Counted from the first letter of the stretch, positions 26,393-37,477 are shown. The stretch: DNA of 64,000 bases from Zoogloea sp041908905 (GCF_041908905.1 NZ_JAYREK010000003.1:1-64000), one strand, 5' to 3'. Notes: generated by a model from the sequence alone, not told the origin. Translations and numbers: made by a program.

Positions 26393-27739
26393 GTGCCCAC
26401 CCAACCCACCGAAACCCTGACGGTCATCCGCCCGATCAGCTACATCCGCGTCGCGGTGTTCACGGCGCTGAGCATCTTCATCACCATGGCGGTGGGCGTC
26501 GGGCTGTTCTTCGGCCGGGAGGCGGGGCTGCTGACCTTCGCGCTGGCGATGGTCGTCGCCGGCGCCTACCACATCAACAACCTGTTCAAGCTGGTGCGCT
26601 GGATGCGCACGCCGTCGGAAGAGTCGGCCCCGCTGCCGCGGGCCGTGGGCATGTGGGACTACGTGTTCGCCGATGTCAATCGGCGCGCCCAGCGCACCCA
26701 CTCCCGGGAGGAACGCCTGTCGGCGGCCCTCGAACGCTTCCGCGAAGCCAGCCAGGCGATGCCCCACGGGCTGATGTTCCTGTCCGCCCACAACACCATC
26801 GACTGGGTCAATCACCGGGGCGAGCAGCAGTTCGGGCTGGACAGGGTGCGCGACCAGGGTACCCCCGTCACCAACATCGTGCGGCAGCCCGATTTCGTGC
26901 GCTACCTCGAGACGGGCGATTACTCGGCGCCCCTCACCCTCACCCTCGGGCGGCCGGTGCCCCGCACCCTGGTGGTCACCATCGTGCCCTTCAGCGACGA
27001 CATGCACCTGCTGATCTCCGAGGACATCACCCAGGGCGAGCGGGTCGAGGCGATGCGGCGGGATTTCGTCGCAAACGTGTCCCACGAGATGCGCACGCCG
27101 CTGACCGTCGTCAGCGGTTTCCTCGAAACGGTGATCGACGGCCTCGACGATCTGGAAAAGGACGACATCCGCCACTACCTGGGCCTGGCCTCGGAGCAGG
27201 CCGGGCGGATGCAGCAGCTGATCCAGGATCTGCTGACCCTGTCGGCCCTCGAGACCGGCGCGCCGATGTGGCAGGAAGAGCCGGTGGACGTGGCCAAGCT
27301 GGTCCGCGAAGTGGAACAGGAAGCCGTCGCCGTCTCGGCCGGCCGCCACCGCATCGAGCTCGACTGCAGCGTCGAGGCGCCGCTCCTCGGCAACGCGAAG
27401 GAGCTCCACAGCGCCTTCGCCAACCTGGCGATCAACGCGGTGCGCTACACGCCCGAGGGCGGGCACATCCGCATCAGCTGGCGGCAGCGGGGCGCGGTGG
27501 TGGAATACACGGTGGAGGACGACGGCATCGGCATCGCCGCCGAGCACCTGCCGCGCCTCACCGAGCGTTTCTACCGGGTGGACCGGGGCCGCTCCCGGGA
27601 AACCGGCGGCACCGGGCTGGGCCTGGCCATCGTCAAGCACGTGTTGAGCCGCCACCAGGGCGATCTGCTGATCGCCAGCGAACCCGGCCAGGGCAGCCGC
27701 TTCACGGCCTGCTTCCCGGCCCGCCGGCTGGTGGCCTGA
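26393..27739 (+). CDS. phoR: Phosphate regulon sensor kinase PhoR
   Basis: A 448-residue membrane histidine kinase partnered with PhoB. Two hydrophobic helices (about residues 20-60) hold almost no periplasmic loop, as usual for PhoR. A PAS domain follows (about 100-210). The dimerisation domain has His231 in NVSHEMRTPL. The ATPase domain has N, G1, F and G2 boxes (NLAINAVRYTP, DDGIGI, RFYRVD, GGTGLGLAIVKH). The start is GTG at 26393, three bases after the phoB stop. No pst or phoU genes are in the window. Confidence 0.93.
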   Translation: MPTQPTETLTVIRPISYIRVAVFTALSIFITMAVGVGLFFGREAGLLTFALAMVVAGAYHINNLFKLVRWMRTPSEESAPLPRAVGMWDYVFADVNRRAQRTHSREERLSAALERFREASQAMPHGLMFLSAHNTIDWVNHRGEQQFGLDRVRDQGTPVTNIVRQPDFVRYLETGDYSAPLTLTLGRPVPRTLVVTIVPFSDDMHLLISEDITQGERVEAMRRDFVANVSHEMRTPLTVVSGFLETVIDGLDDLEKDDIRHYLGLASEQAGRMQQLIQDLLTLSALETGAPMWQEEPVDVAKLVREVEQEAVAVSAGRHRIELDCSVEAPLLGNAKELHSAFANLAINAVRYTPEGGHIRISWRQRGAVVEYTVEDDGIGIAAEHLPRLTERFYRVDRGRSRETGGTGLGLAIVKHVLSRHQGDLLIASEPGQGSRFTACFPARRLVA

Positions 27740-27745
27740 ACGCGG

Positions 27746-27769
27746 GCCTGACGGCCCGGGCCGTCAGGC
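27746..27769. terminator. Palindromic hairpin between convergent phoR and the 551-residue-type gene
   Basis: A perfect 24-base palindrome (GCCTGACGGCCC and its complement) overlaps the stop of the minus-strand gene. It should fold into a stem of about ten base pairs on both strands. It lacks a T-run. Confidence 0.5.
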
Positions 27770-29398
27770 GGCGCTGGCCGCCACCCGCGGCGTGGTCGCC
27801 ACCTGCTCGTAGGTGGCCTGGTCGAAGTTGGTGCCGCGGGCGACCAGGCTGGTCAGGCGGAGCTGGCGCGATTCGCCGTCATGGAGCTCGATGACCCGGT
27901 CGGCATGGAACCAGCCGCCGGGCAGCACGATGGTCGCCGGCGCCCGCATCGCGGCGATCTCCGGCAGCAGGAAGCCCTGGGCATAGGGCTCATGGGAACT
28001 CACATTGACCCCGGTGGTGCGCACCGCCACCGCGGTGGGGAGGCCAGCCAGCAGATGGATGCCGGCCATCAGGGTGCCGTCCGGCTCGTACATCAACCAG
28101 CTGACCTGGCCGAGCAGGTACTGGCTGCCGTCGCTGGGCTTGATGCCCACCATCTGGTGATGCTCGATGCGCTGCCCGGCGTGCTTGCGCTGCACGCGGA
28201 AGCCGGACACCGAGTGATCCACCGTCTGCCACTCGTCGAGGGCGAAGCCGCGCCGGTGCACCTCGAGCTCGGGGTCGATGAACTCCTCGACGCCCCCATC
28301 CGCGCGGCCGAAAGTGATCACGTTGATGTCGTAGCGGCTCCCGAGCGTCTGGCGCCGGTTGGGCGAGACGAAATCACGCCCCGAGACGAGCAGGCCGATG
28401 GCCTCCCAGTCGGTGCAGATCTTGTTGCTGCCCTTCTTGCTGCGGCGCGGAAAACGCCGCCCCGCCGCCGACATGCCCCACGGGCGGTACAGGGAGACGA
28501 GCAGGCGCGCACAGGCGGGCTGGGAACAGTCGTCGCCGAGGCCGAGGGAGGCCGGCGTGGTGCCCTGCTTGAACTCGGCCAGCATGGCCTTGATCTGGGC
28601 CGCCAGGCGATGGCCGTCGAAACGCCGCATGCCCGGGCGGGGGCCGATCAGGGCCACCGGGCGCAGGCCATGGTCTTCGGAGAGGTCGAGGCCGTAGGCG
28701 CGGGCGTCGTCCTTCTCCCAGCTGGTCTGCATGATGCAGTAGGGCGCGAAGCGCTGGGCCCAGCGGCAGATCCAGTTGAGCTCACGCTGGTTGCGGCCGT
28801 AGGGGTTGGTGAGATCCACCAGCAGCAGGGCGATGTAGGCCTCGTCGGGGCTCTGGGCCTTCCAGGTGTTGTTGAGGGGGTCGATGACCCGGCTGTGGGT
28901 CACGCCGGCCCGCTCCGCCTCGAGGAAGGCCGCATGGACGGCCTTCCAGGCGCCCGGCGGTTCGGCCCGGTGGGCACGGAAATATTCGATGATGACCTGG
29001 CCCAGGTACTGGATGCGGCGCTGGGCGAGCAGCGGCCACTGGGCGCGGAATTCGTCGCTGCCGCTGCCACCCTCGGCGAGGCGGGCGTAGGCGGTGCTGA
29101 GGGCCGTCCACAGGCGCACCACCTGGCGCAGGGTGGCATCCTCCTGGCTGTCGGGGGGCAGGGGATGGGCCGCGTAGCGGGACGACATCTCGTGCTGGAC
29201 GAAGGTGATCGTCTGCCGGGCCGACTCCAGCACTTCGAGCTGCTCCTCGGGGCCCAGCGGGCTCGCCAGGAGGCCTTCGAGCATGCGCACGAGGGTCGCA
29301 TGGCTCTCGGCGGCGTTGAGCGTGTGCAGGTTGCGCAGGAGCTTGCGGTATTGCTCCACGCTGCGCAGGTCGGTATGGGTTTGAGCGCTGTCCGGCAT
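27764..29398 (-). CDS. Large uncharacterised protein
   Basis: A 544-residue protein that I cannot assign. The N-terminal 200 residues are helical (RSVEQYRKLLRNLHTLNA through RRIQYLGQVIIEYFRAH). The middle carries NPYGRNQRELNWICRWAQRFAPYC, and the C-terminal 200 residues are beta-rich and could be a PilZ-like or related barrel, although no clean RxxxR plus D/NxSxxG motif is visible. No signal peptide or membrane helix is seen. The ATG at 29398 has TGAGGA seven bases upstream. It follows the HIT gene by 17 bases and may be co-transcribed with it. Confidence 0.75.
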   Translation of the reverse strand: MPDSAQTHTDLRSVEQYRKLLRNLHTLNAAESHATLVRMLEGLLASPLGPEEQLEVLESARQTITFVQHEMSSRYAAHPLPPDSQEDATLRQVVRLWTALSTAYARLAEGGSGSDEFRAQWPLLAQRRIQYLGQVIIEYFRAHRAEPPGAWKAVHAAFLEAERAGVTHSRVIDPLNNTWKAQSPDEAYIALLLVDLTNPYGRNQRELNWICRWAQRFAPYCIMQTSWEKDDARAYGLDLSEDHGLRPVALIGPRPGMRRFDGHRLAAQIKAMLAEFKQGTTPASLGLGDDCSQPACARLLVSLYRPWGMSAAGRRFPRRSKKGSNKICTDWEAIGLLVSGRDFVSPNRRQTLGSRYDINVITFGRADGGVEEFIDPELEVHRRGFALDEWQTVDHSVSGFRVQRKHAGQRIEHHQMVGIKPSDGSQYLLGQVSWLMYEPDGTLMAGIHLLAGLPTAVAVRTTGVNVSSHEPYAQGFLLPEIAAMRAPATIVLPGGWFHADRVIELHDGESRQLRLTSLVARGTNFDQATYEQVATTPRVAASAA

Positions 29399-29415
29399 CG
29401 ATGGATCCTCAGGTT

Positions 29416-29859
29416 TCAACCGGCGAGATGCTCGGCAATGGCGTTGCGGATCGCCAGCGCAAGACGCGCGTCGTCGACCTCCGGCGCGGGAGAGCCGCCG
29501 CTCTTGCGCTGTGCCTGACCCCAGATAGGCTGGGGAAAATGGCGGTCATCGAGATAACGGGGGATGAGGTGCCAGTGCAGATGCGGAACCACGTTGCCGA
29601 AGCTGGCGAGGTTGATCTTCTCGGGGCGGAAGCATTCACGCAGCGCCACCTCGACCGCCATCAGGATGTTGAAGCAATGGCGCTGCTCGGTTGGCGTCAG
29701 GTCGCTCATCTCGGCGACGTGCTCGTTCCAGATCAGACGGCAGTAGCCCGGATAGTCCGCATCCTTGACGCGGATCACCCGGCAGCTCGCATCGTGCCAG
29801 AGCAGTGTCTCGCCAACAGGGAAACACAAGGGGCAATCTTTCGGAGTGCTCGTCGGCAT
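29416..29859 (-). CDS. HIT-family nucleotide-binding protein
   Basis: A 147-residue histidine-triad protein with the signature HLHWHLIPR and the family's N-terminal CPLC motif (possible zinc ligand together with later His). HIT proteins hydrolyse or transfer nucleotidyl groups, and the substrate is unknown. A C-terminal extension (PQPIWGQAQRKSG and on) is common in betaproteobacterial members. Operon with the downstream 544-residue protein is likely. Confidence 0.88.
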   Translation of the reverse strand: MPTSTPKDCPLCFPVGETLLWHDASCRVIRVKDADYPGYCRLIWNEHVAEMSDLTPTEQRHCFNILMAVEVALRECFRPEKINLASFGNVVPHLHWHLIPRYLDDRHFPQPIWGQAQRKSGGSPAPEVDDARLALAIRNAIAEHLAG

Positions 29860-29957
29860 GGGGTTCTCGCCCTGGATCTCGATATAGCCGGGGATTCTAG
29901 CCCGGATGGGTCACAAATTCTCGTTGGTCACCTGGTGTGACGCAATTCATAAAAAAA

Positions 29958-30806
29958 TCACGCTCCCGCGGCAGGCACGGCGCAGGCATTAGCCGGCGCG
30001 CCGTCTTCCCGCACAAAAGGACAGGTGAGCGCTGGCCCCATGTCGACGGGGGCACCATCCACGAACAGCTGCAGGCTGCCTGGCTCCATCACCGTCCAGC
30101 TCTCGTCGTCGGTCAGCGGCGTGGTCGCCACGACCGCCACCCGGTCGTCGGGCGAGGTGAGCTCGCTGAAATCCACGGACACGTCCTGATCCTTCAGGTG
30201 CGCCCGCGCAAACGGCGCCTGCCGGACGATGTAGGCCAGCCTCGAGGCGCAGTGGGCGAACAGGCAGCTGCCGTTGGAGAGCAGGAAGTTGAACTCGCCG
30301 TGGGCACCGATCTCGGCGGCCAGCTCGCGGATCGCCGCGAATAGTTGCGACCGGCCCGGCTCGCCACCCGGAAAACGCCGGCGCAGGGCCTCGAGGATGT
30401 AGCAGAAGGCGCGTTCGGAATCCGTCTGACCAACGGGCGTAAACTGACCGAAAAGTTCAGGGTTGAAGCCGTGCAAGTTCCCATTGTGGGCAAAGACCCA
30501 GTGGCGCCCCCACAGTTCCCGCTGGAAGGGGTGGGTGTTCTCAAGGCTCACCAGCCCCTGGGTCGCCTTGCGGATGTGGGCGATCACGTTGAGGGAGTGG
30601 ATCGGGTAATTGCGGACCAGATCCGCCACCCGGGACGTGCTGCTGGCCTGGGGGTCGAGAAACAGGCGAACCCCGCGGCCCTCGAAGAAGGCGATCCCCC
30701 AGCCGTCACGGTGGACGTCGGTGAGCCCGCCCCGCGCCTGGAAACCGGCGAAGGAAAAGCAGATGTCGGTTGGCGTATTGCAGTTCATTCCCAGCAGCTG
30801 ACACAT
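29958..30806 (-). CDS. Class II glutamine amidotransferase, YafJ type
   Basis: A 282-residue Ntn-hydrolase. The start MCQLLGMNCNTPTD places Cys2 as the N-terminal nucleophile after Met removal, so the ATG at 30806 is chosen over a longer frame to 30893. Other family marks are GGLTDVHRDGWGIAFFEG, VIAHIRKATQG, NTHPFQREL and FAHNGNLHG. It is a free-standing glutaminase domain of the YafJ group, whose acceptor is unknown. It is divergent from the sirtuin gene. Confidence 0.9.
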   Translation of the reverse strand: MCQLLGMNCNTPTDICFSFAGFQARGGLTDVHRDGWGIAFFEGRGVRLFLDPQASSTSRVADLVRNYPIHSLNVIAHIRKATQGLVSLENTHPFQRELWGRHWVFAHNGNLHGFNPELFGQFTPVGQTDSERAFCYILEALRRRFPGGEPGRSQLFAAIRELAAEIGAHGEFNFLLSNGSCLFAHCASRLAYIVRQAPFARAHLKDQDVSVDFSELTSPDDRVAVVATTPLTDDESWTVMEPGSLQLFVDGAPVDMGPALTCPFVREDGAPANACAVPAAGA

Positions 30807-30944
30807 GATCCTGATTCCCATCTTGCGGGCGGCCGCGGGGGAGGGCGGCCACATGGCTAAAAGACTCGCATCCGCGGTCGTTAAACCGCACAATCCCGGC
30901 TTGAGGTGCGTGTTCCGACCGAATGCGCCCAGCAGGGCTATCGC

Positions 30945-31757
30945 ATGATGAACAGTACCCTAAACCATTCCAGCGGGCTCATTGAAGCCGCGGGTCGCCT
31001 GCTATCGACCGCACGGCGAATCCTCTTCATCACCGGCGCCGGGCTGTCGGCGGATTCCGGCCTGCCGACCTACCGGGGCGTCGGCGGCTTGTACGAGGGC
31101 GCCCTCACCGACATCGGCCTGCCGATCGAGCAGGCGCTGTCGGGCGCCATGTTCGAGAAACGTCCGGACATCGCCTGGCGCTACCTGTCCCAGATCGAGG
31201 CCAGCTGCCGTGGCGCCCACCCCAACGCCGGCCACTACGCCATCGCCCGCCTCGAGGCCCTGCACGGGCAGGTGACCGTGGTCACCCAGAACGTGGACGG
31301 CTTCCACCTGCTGGCCGGCTCGCGGGACGTCATCGAGATGCACGGCACCCTGCGCCGCCTGCGCTGCGTCGACTGCGGCCGCGTGCGCCAGGTCGAAAGC
31401 TATGCCGGCCTGGAGATCCCCCCAGCCTGCCCCCACTGCGGCGGCATCCTGCGGCCCGACGTGGTGCTGTTCGGCGAACACCTCCCGAGCCAGGCCCTGC
31501 ACCGCTTCGAGACCGTCCTCGCCCAGCGGCCGGACCTGGTCATCTCGGTTGGCACCGGCAGCGCCTTCCCCTACATTGCCGGGCCGGTCCTCGCCGCCGC
31601 CGGACGCGGCGATCCGACCATCGAGATCAACCCGGGTGGAACCCACCTGAGCGAACTCGTGACCGTACGCCTGCGCATGCGCGCCGCCGAGGCGCTGCCG
31701 GCCATTCTCGACGCCGCCGGCTACTCCCTGGACAGCGGCCGGGACGCGTGCAGCTGA
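30945..31757 (+). CDS. NAD-dependent protein deacylase (sirtuin, Sir2 family)
   Basis: A 270-residue sirtuin. NAD-binding motifs GAGLSADSGLPTYRG and TQNVDGFH, the catalytic His in IEMHG, and two zinc Cys pairs (CVDC and CPHC) are present. The usual GLWR-type tetrapeptide is replaced here by GLYEG. The ATG at 30945 has AGGG upstream; a second ATG follows at 30948. It removes acyl groups from lysines in metabolic enzymes. It is convergent with the atp operon. Confidence 0.9.
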   Translation: MMNSTLNHSSGLIEAAGRLLSTARRILFITGAGLSADSGLPTYRGVGGLYEGALTDIGLPIEQALSGAMFEKRPDIAWRYLSQIEASCRGAHPNAGHYAIARLEALHGQVTVVTQNVDGFHLLAGSRDVIEMHGTLRRLRCVDCGRVRQVESYAGLEIPPACPHCGGILRPDVVLFGEHLPSQALHRFETVLAQRPDLVISVGTGSAFPYIAGPVLAAAGRGDPTIEINPGGTHLSELVTVRLRMRAAEALPAILDAAGYSLDSGRDACS

Positions 31758-31800
31758 CGGGGCGCAGGCGCCTCACCAACGGCCGGCCCGGTCATGCAAA

Positions 31801-31826
31801 AAGGGCAGCCCCTTCGGACTGCCCTT
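31801..31826 (-). terminator. Rho-independent terminator of the atp operon
   Basis: AAGGGCAG / CTGCCCTT form an 8-base-pair stem with a 10-base loop. On the minus strand it is followed by a T-run, so it ends the atp operon; the plus-strand side is poorer but could also stop the sirtuin transcript. Confidence 0.85.
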
Positions 31827-31850
31827 CTGCTTTGCCGCCGATCGTGAAGA

Positions 31851-32276
31851 TCAGTGGCCGCGTTTCTTCAGCTTGTTGATCGCAGCGATCTGAGCCAGCG
31901 CGGTGGCCAGCTCGGACTGGGCCTTTGCGTACTCCAGGGCGGAACCCTGGTTCTGCATGGCCTCTTCGGCGCGACGCTTGGCTTCAAGCGCCTTTGCCTC
32001 GTCCAGATCGTGACCGCGGATCGCGGTGTCGGCGAGGACAGTGACGAGGTTCGGCTGAACTTCCAGCAGACCGCCCGCCACGAAGACCAGCTCTTCCTCG
32101 GCCTGATTCTGAACCTTGACGCGCACGGCACCCGGCTTGATGCGGGTCATCAGCGGCATGTGGCCGGGCAGAATGCCCAGCTCGCCGGACTCACCGGGCA
32201 GCGCCACGAATTCGGCCAGACCCGAGAAGATCTGCTCTTCCGCGCTGACGATATCGACGTGAATGGTCATTGCCAT
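31851..32276 (-). CDS. atpC: ATP synthase epsilon subunit
   Basis: A 141-residue F1 epsilon subunit: an N-terminal beta-sandwich (DIVSAEEQIFSGLAEFVALPGESGELGILPGHMPLMTRI region) and a C-terminal two-helix hairpin that regulates ATPase activity. It is the last gene of the operon, 60 bases after atpD, and is followed directly by a terminator. Length is normal. Confidence 0.96.
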   Translation of the reverse strand: MAMTIHVDIVSAEEQIFSGLAEFVALPGESGELGILPGHMPLMTRIKPGAVRVKVQNQAEEELVFVAGGLLEVQPNLVTVLADTAIRGHDLDEAKALEAKRRAEEAMQNQGSALEYAKAQSELATALAQIAAINKLKKRGH

Positions 32277-32336
32277 AGCTAATTCCTCCTCAAACCGGCG
32301 GGCTCATGGAGCGCCGCCGGGCGATGGTCGCATTGA

Positions 32337-33713
32337 TCAGAGGGTCTTCGCTTTTTCGAAGACTTCTTCGATCGGGCCGACCATGTAGAAGGCCTGCTCG
32401 GGCAGGTGATCCACTTCACCGCTGAGAATCGTCTTGAAGCCCTTGATCGTTTCCTTCAGGGGAACGTACTTGCCGGGGGAACCGGTAAACACTTCCGCCA
32501 CGAAGAACGGCTGGGACAGGAAACGCTGGATCTTACGGGCACGGGCGACAAGCAGCTTGTCTTCCGGAGCCAGTTCGTCCATACCGAGAATCGCGATGAT
32601 GTCGCGCAGTTCCTTGTAACGCTGAAGGGTCTGCTGAACGCCGCGAGCGGTGTTGTAGTGCTCTTCGCCAACAACCAGCGGATCGAGCTGACGGGAGGTG
32701 GAGTCCAGCGGATCCACGGCCGGGTAGATACCCAGGGCCGCGATGTCACGGGACAGCACGACGGTCGAGTCGAGGTGCAGGAAGGTGGTCGCCGGGGACG
32801 GGTCGGTCAAGTCATCCGCAGGCACATACACGGCCTGGATGGAGGTGATCGAGCCCACCTTGGTGGAGGTGATACGCTCCTGCAGACGGCCCATTTCTTC
32901 GGCCAGCGTCGGCTGGTAACCCACCGCGGACGGCATACGACCCAGCAGCGCGGACACTTCGGTACCGGCCAGGGTGTAACGGTAGATGTTATCCACGAAG
33001 AACAGGATGTCACGGCCTTCGTCACGGAAACGCTCGGCCATGGTCAGGCCGGTCAGCGCGACGCGCAGACGGTTGCCCGGGGGTTCGTTCATCTGACCGA
33101 ACACCATCGCAACCTTGTCGAGAACGTTGGAGTCCTTCATTTCGTGGTAGAAGTCGTTCCCTTCACGGGTACGCTCGCCCACGCCGGCGAACACCGACAG
33201 ACCGCTGTGCTGCTTGGCGATGTTGTTGATGAGCTCCATCATGTTGACGGTCTTGCCCACGCCGGCACCGCCGAACAGACCGACCTTACCGCCCTTGGCG
33301 AACGGGCAGATCAGATCGATAACCTTGATGCCGGTTTCGAGCAGATCCACGGACGGGGACAGCTCGTCGAACTTCGGGGCCTTCTGGTGAATGACCCGAC
33401 GCTCGTCGCACTGGATCGGGCCGGCTTCGTCGATCGGGCGACCCAGCACGTCCATGATCCGGCCCAGCGTGCCGTGACCGACCGGCACGGCAATACCCTT
33501 GCCGGTATTCGAAACCTGCATGCCACGACGCAGGCCGTCCGAAGACCCCAGCGCAATGGTACGCACCACACCGTCACCCAGTTGCTGCTGAACTTCGAGA
33601 ACCAGTTCAGCACCTTCCAGCGTGAGGGCGTCGTAAACCTTGGGCATCGCGTCGCGCGGGAACTGCACATCCACCACGGCGCCGATGCATTGAACGATCG
33701 TTCCTTGACTCAT
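32337..33713 (-). CDS. atpD: ATP synthase beta subunit
   Basis: A 458-residue catalytic F1 subunit. The P-loop is GGAGVGKTVNMMELI; the catalytic Glu lies in GERTREGND; the DELSEED-type segment is present as DELAPED. The start is the ATG at 33713 (MSQGTIVQCIGAVVDVQF); an open extension to 33767 is not part of the family. Length is typical for gamma/betaproteobacteria. Confidence 0.97.
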   Translation of the reverse strand: MSQGTIVQCIGAVVDVQFPRDAMPKVYDALTLEGAELVLEVQQQLGDGVVRTIALGSSDGLRRGMQVSNTGKGIAVPVGHGTLGRIMDVLGRPIDEAGPIQCDERRVIHQKAPKFDELSPSVDLLETGIKVIDLICPFAKGGKVGLFGGAGVGKTVNMMELINNIAKQHSGLSVFAGVGERTREGNDFYHEMKDSNVLDKVAMVFGQMNEPPGNRLRVALTGLTMAERFRDEGRDILFFVDNIYRYTLAGTEVSALLGRMPSAVGYQPTLAEEMGRLQERITSTKVGSITSIQAVYVPADDLTDPSPATTFLHLDSTVVLSRDIAALGIYPAVDPLDSTSRQLDPLVVGEEHYNTARGVQQTLQRYKELRDIIAILGMDELAPEDKLLVARARKIQRFLSQPFFVAEVFTGSPGKYVPLKETIKGFKTILSGEVDHLPEQAFYMVGPIEEVFEKAKTL

Positions 33714-33741
33714 CGTCGTTTCCCCAAACTTGTTTAATCCG

Positions 33742-34611
33742 TTACACCGCGGCTGCGCCGCCGACAATTTCAGACAGTTCCTTCGTGATGGCTGCCTGAC
33801 GAGTCTTGTTGTAGACCAGTTGCAGTTCGCCGATCACGTTGCCTGCGTTGTCGGAGGCTGCCTTCATCGCCACCATCCGGGCACTCTGTTCGGACGCCAT
33901 GTTCTCGGCGACACCCTGGTACACCAGCGCTTCGACATAGCGCACCAGGAGTTCGTCGATCACCACCTGCGCGTCCGGCTCGTAGAGGTAGTCCCAGTTC
34001 CCTTCCGGGGTTCCGAGACGCTCGCCGGTCAGCGGGAGAAGCTGCTCAAGCTGGGGTTCCTGCTTCATCGTGTTGATGAAGCGGGAATAGACAAGATGCA
34101 CCTCGTCCAGCTCGCCATTCTGGAACGCGTCGATCATGACCTTGACAGGCCCGATGAGCTTTTCCAGATGGGGGGTATCCCCGAGCTGGGTGACATGCGA
34201 AACGACCTTGGCACCAAGGCGCTGCATGAAACCCAGCCCCTTGTTGCCGATCGCGGTCACGCGAATTTCGGTGACGCCCTTGCTTTCCCAATCCTTGAGC
34301 GCGTTCAACGCGACACGCAAGGTGTTGGTGTTGAGGCCGCCGCACAGACCCTTGTCGGTCGTGACGACGATCAGCCCCACACGCTTGACATCGTCCTTCT
34401 TGACGAGGAACGGATGCTTGTAGTCGGTGATGTTGGCAGCAGACAGATTCGCGGCGAGACGGCGGATCTTCTCGGCATAGGGACGGGCAGCCCGCATGCG
34501 GTCCTGAGCTTTACGCATCTTGGACGCAGCGACCATCTCCATGGCCTTGGTGATCTTTTTAGTGTTCTGGACACTCTTGATCTTGTTACGGATCTCTTTG
34601 CCGCTAGCCAT
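33742..34611 (-). CDS. atpG: ATP synthase gamma subunit
   Basis: A 289-residue central stalk subunit. The N-terminal helix (KEIRNKIKSVQNTKKITKAMEMVAA) and the C-terminal helix (YNKTRQAAITKELSEIVGGA) form the rotor coiled coil; the middle Rossmann-like part holds LIVVTTDKGLCGGLN. Gaps to atpA and atpD are about 20-30 bases. Confidence 0.97.
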   Translation of the reverse strand: MASGKEIRNKIKSVQNTKKITKAMEMVAASKMRKAQDRMRAARPYAEKIRRLAANLSAANITDYKHPFLVKKDDVKRVGLIVVTTDKGLCGGLNTNTLRVALNALKDWESKGVTEIRVTAIGNKGLGFMQRLGAKVVSHVTQLGDTPHLEKLIGPVKVMIDAFQNGELDEVHLVYSRFINTMKQEPQLEQLLPLTGERLGTPEGNWDYLYEPDAQVVIDELLVRYVEALVYQGVAENMASEQSARMVAMKAASDNAGNVIGELQLVYNKTRQAAITKELSEIVGGAAAV

Positions 34612-34632
34612 TTTGCTCTCCGTATGCCCGCG

Positions 34633-36171
<1,539 letters not shown>

Positions 36172-36182
36172 TGCTTATGCTC

Positions 36183-36719
36183 CTAGTTCTTTAGCGCGGC
36201 GGCCATGTTCGCGAGCTTGCCGCGGACCGAGGCATCGATGACTTCATCCCCGACGGCGATCTTGACCCCACCGATCAATTCGGGGTCGACGCTGACGGTC
36301 ACGTTGAGCTTGGCCTTGAAGCGGTTTTCCAAGTCAGCGACCAGGGCTTTCAGCGTGGCATCGTCCATCGGGAAGGCGGAGGTGATCTTCGCCTCCTTGA
36401 TACCTTCATGTTCGTTCTTGAGGGCAACGAACAGGTCACGGATCTCGGGAAGCACCTGCAGACGCTCGTTGTCGACCAGGACGCGGACGTAGTTCTGCTG
36501 TTCGGCAGTCAGTCCGGCCCCGGCAACATCGAGGAAAAGCCCAGCCAGTTGCTGCGGCTGGAGCTTGGGATCGGCAATGCAATCCCGCATTTGCGGATCG
36601 GCGGCGACGACCGCCAGCCGATCGAGTGCTTCCGACCAAGGCCCCAGCGCATTGCCCGCGGAAGCGAGCTGAAAGGCTGCTTCAGCATAGGGGCGAGCGA
36701 TGGTGACGTTCTCGGCCAT
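36183..36719 (-). CDS. atpH: ATP synthase delta subunit
   Basis: A 178-residue peripheral-stalk subunit. The N-terminal helical domain begins TIARPYAEAAFQLA; the C-terminal domain has the usual VDPELIGGVKIAVGDEVIDASVRGKL. It links F1 alpha to subunit b. Confidence 0.95.
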   Translation of the reverse strand: MAENVTIARPYAEAAFQLASAGNALGPWSEALDRLAVVAADPQMRDCIADPKLQPQQLAGLFLDVAGAGLTAEQQNYVRVLVDNERLQVLPEIRDLFVALKNEHEGIKEAKITSAFPMDDATLKALVADLENRFKAKLNVTVSVDPELIGGVKIAVGDEVIDASVRGKLANMAAALKN

Positions 36720-36722
36720 GGC

Positions 36723-37196
36723 TTATTGAAGTTCCTGTTTCAGGTTGGCCAGCAGGTCGGCGTGGGCCTGAGCGTTGATCTCCTTGCGGAGGATCTTCTC
36801 GGCGCCGGCGACTGCCAGGTGGGCGACCTGATCGCGCAAGGCTTCCTTGGCGCGTTGAGCAGCGGCGCCAGCTTCGGCTTCAGCGGCTTCACGGGCCTGG
36901 GCAATGATTCGGGCGGCTTCGGCGCGCGCTTCATCGAGGAAAACGGCAGCCTGCTTTTCAGCAGCGGCACGCACGTCCGTAGCGGACTCGCGGGCCTTGC
37001 GCAGTTCTTCGACGACCTTTTTCTCGGCATGCGCGAGATCACTCTTCGCCTTGTCCGCAGCCGCCAGCCCGTCGGCGATCTTCTTCGCACGCTCGTCGAG
37101 TGCCTTCACAATGGGGGGCCACACGAACTTCATCGTGACCCACGCCAGAATGAAGAACACAACGAGCTGGGCTACCAGGGTTGCGTTCAGATTCAC
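36723..37196 (-). CDS. atpF: ATP synthase subunit b
   Basis: A 157-residue stator subunit: one N-terminal membrane helix (LVAQLVVFFILAWVTMKFV) and a long Ala/Lys/Glu-rich helix that dimerises. Three bases separate its stop from atpH. Length is standard. Confidence 0.95.
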   Translation of the reverse strand: MNLNATLVAQLVVFFILAWVTMKFVWPPIVKALDERAKKIADGLAAADKAKSDLAHAEKKVVEELRKARESATDVRAAAEKQAAVFLDEARAEAARIIAQAREAAEAEAGAAAQRAKEALRDQVAHLAVAGAEKILRKEINAQAHADLLANLKQELQ

Positions 37197-37231
37197 GGTT
37201 CTCTTCCTTTAGTCAGGTTGGACCGCGAAAC

Positions 37232-37477
37232 TTAGATCTTGAACGGGTTGGCGAACGCAAACATCATGGCGATACCGACACCGATCAGGAACGCAGCGTC
37301 GATCAGACCGGCCAGCAGGAACATCTTGGTCTGCAGGGCGTTCATCAGTTCGGGCTGACGGGCAGAAGCTTCGAGGTACTTGCTACCCATGATGCCGATA
37401 CCGATACAGGCACCGATAGCACCCAGACCAATGATCAGACCAGCGGCCAGAGCAACAAAACCAAGAACGTGTTCCAT
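37232..37477 (-). CDS. atpE: ATP synthase subunit c
   Basis: An 81-residue two-helix proteolipid. The first helix is rich in Gly (GLIIGLGAIGACIGIGIMG); the polar loop is ARQPE; the ion-carrying carboxylate is Asp60 in LAGLIDAAFLIG. Lack of a Na+-type Gln/Ser/Thr ligand set suggests proton coupling. Confidence 0.96.
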   Translation of the reverse strand: MEHVLGFVALAAGLIIGLGAIGACIGIGIMGSKYLEASARQPELMNALQTKMFLLAGLIDAAFLIGVGIAMMFAFANPFKI

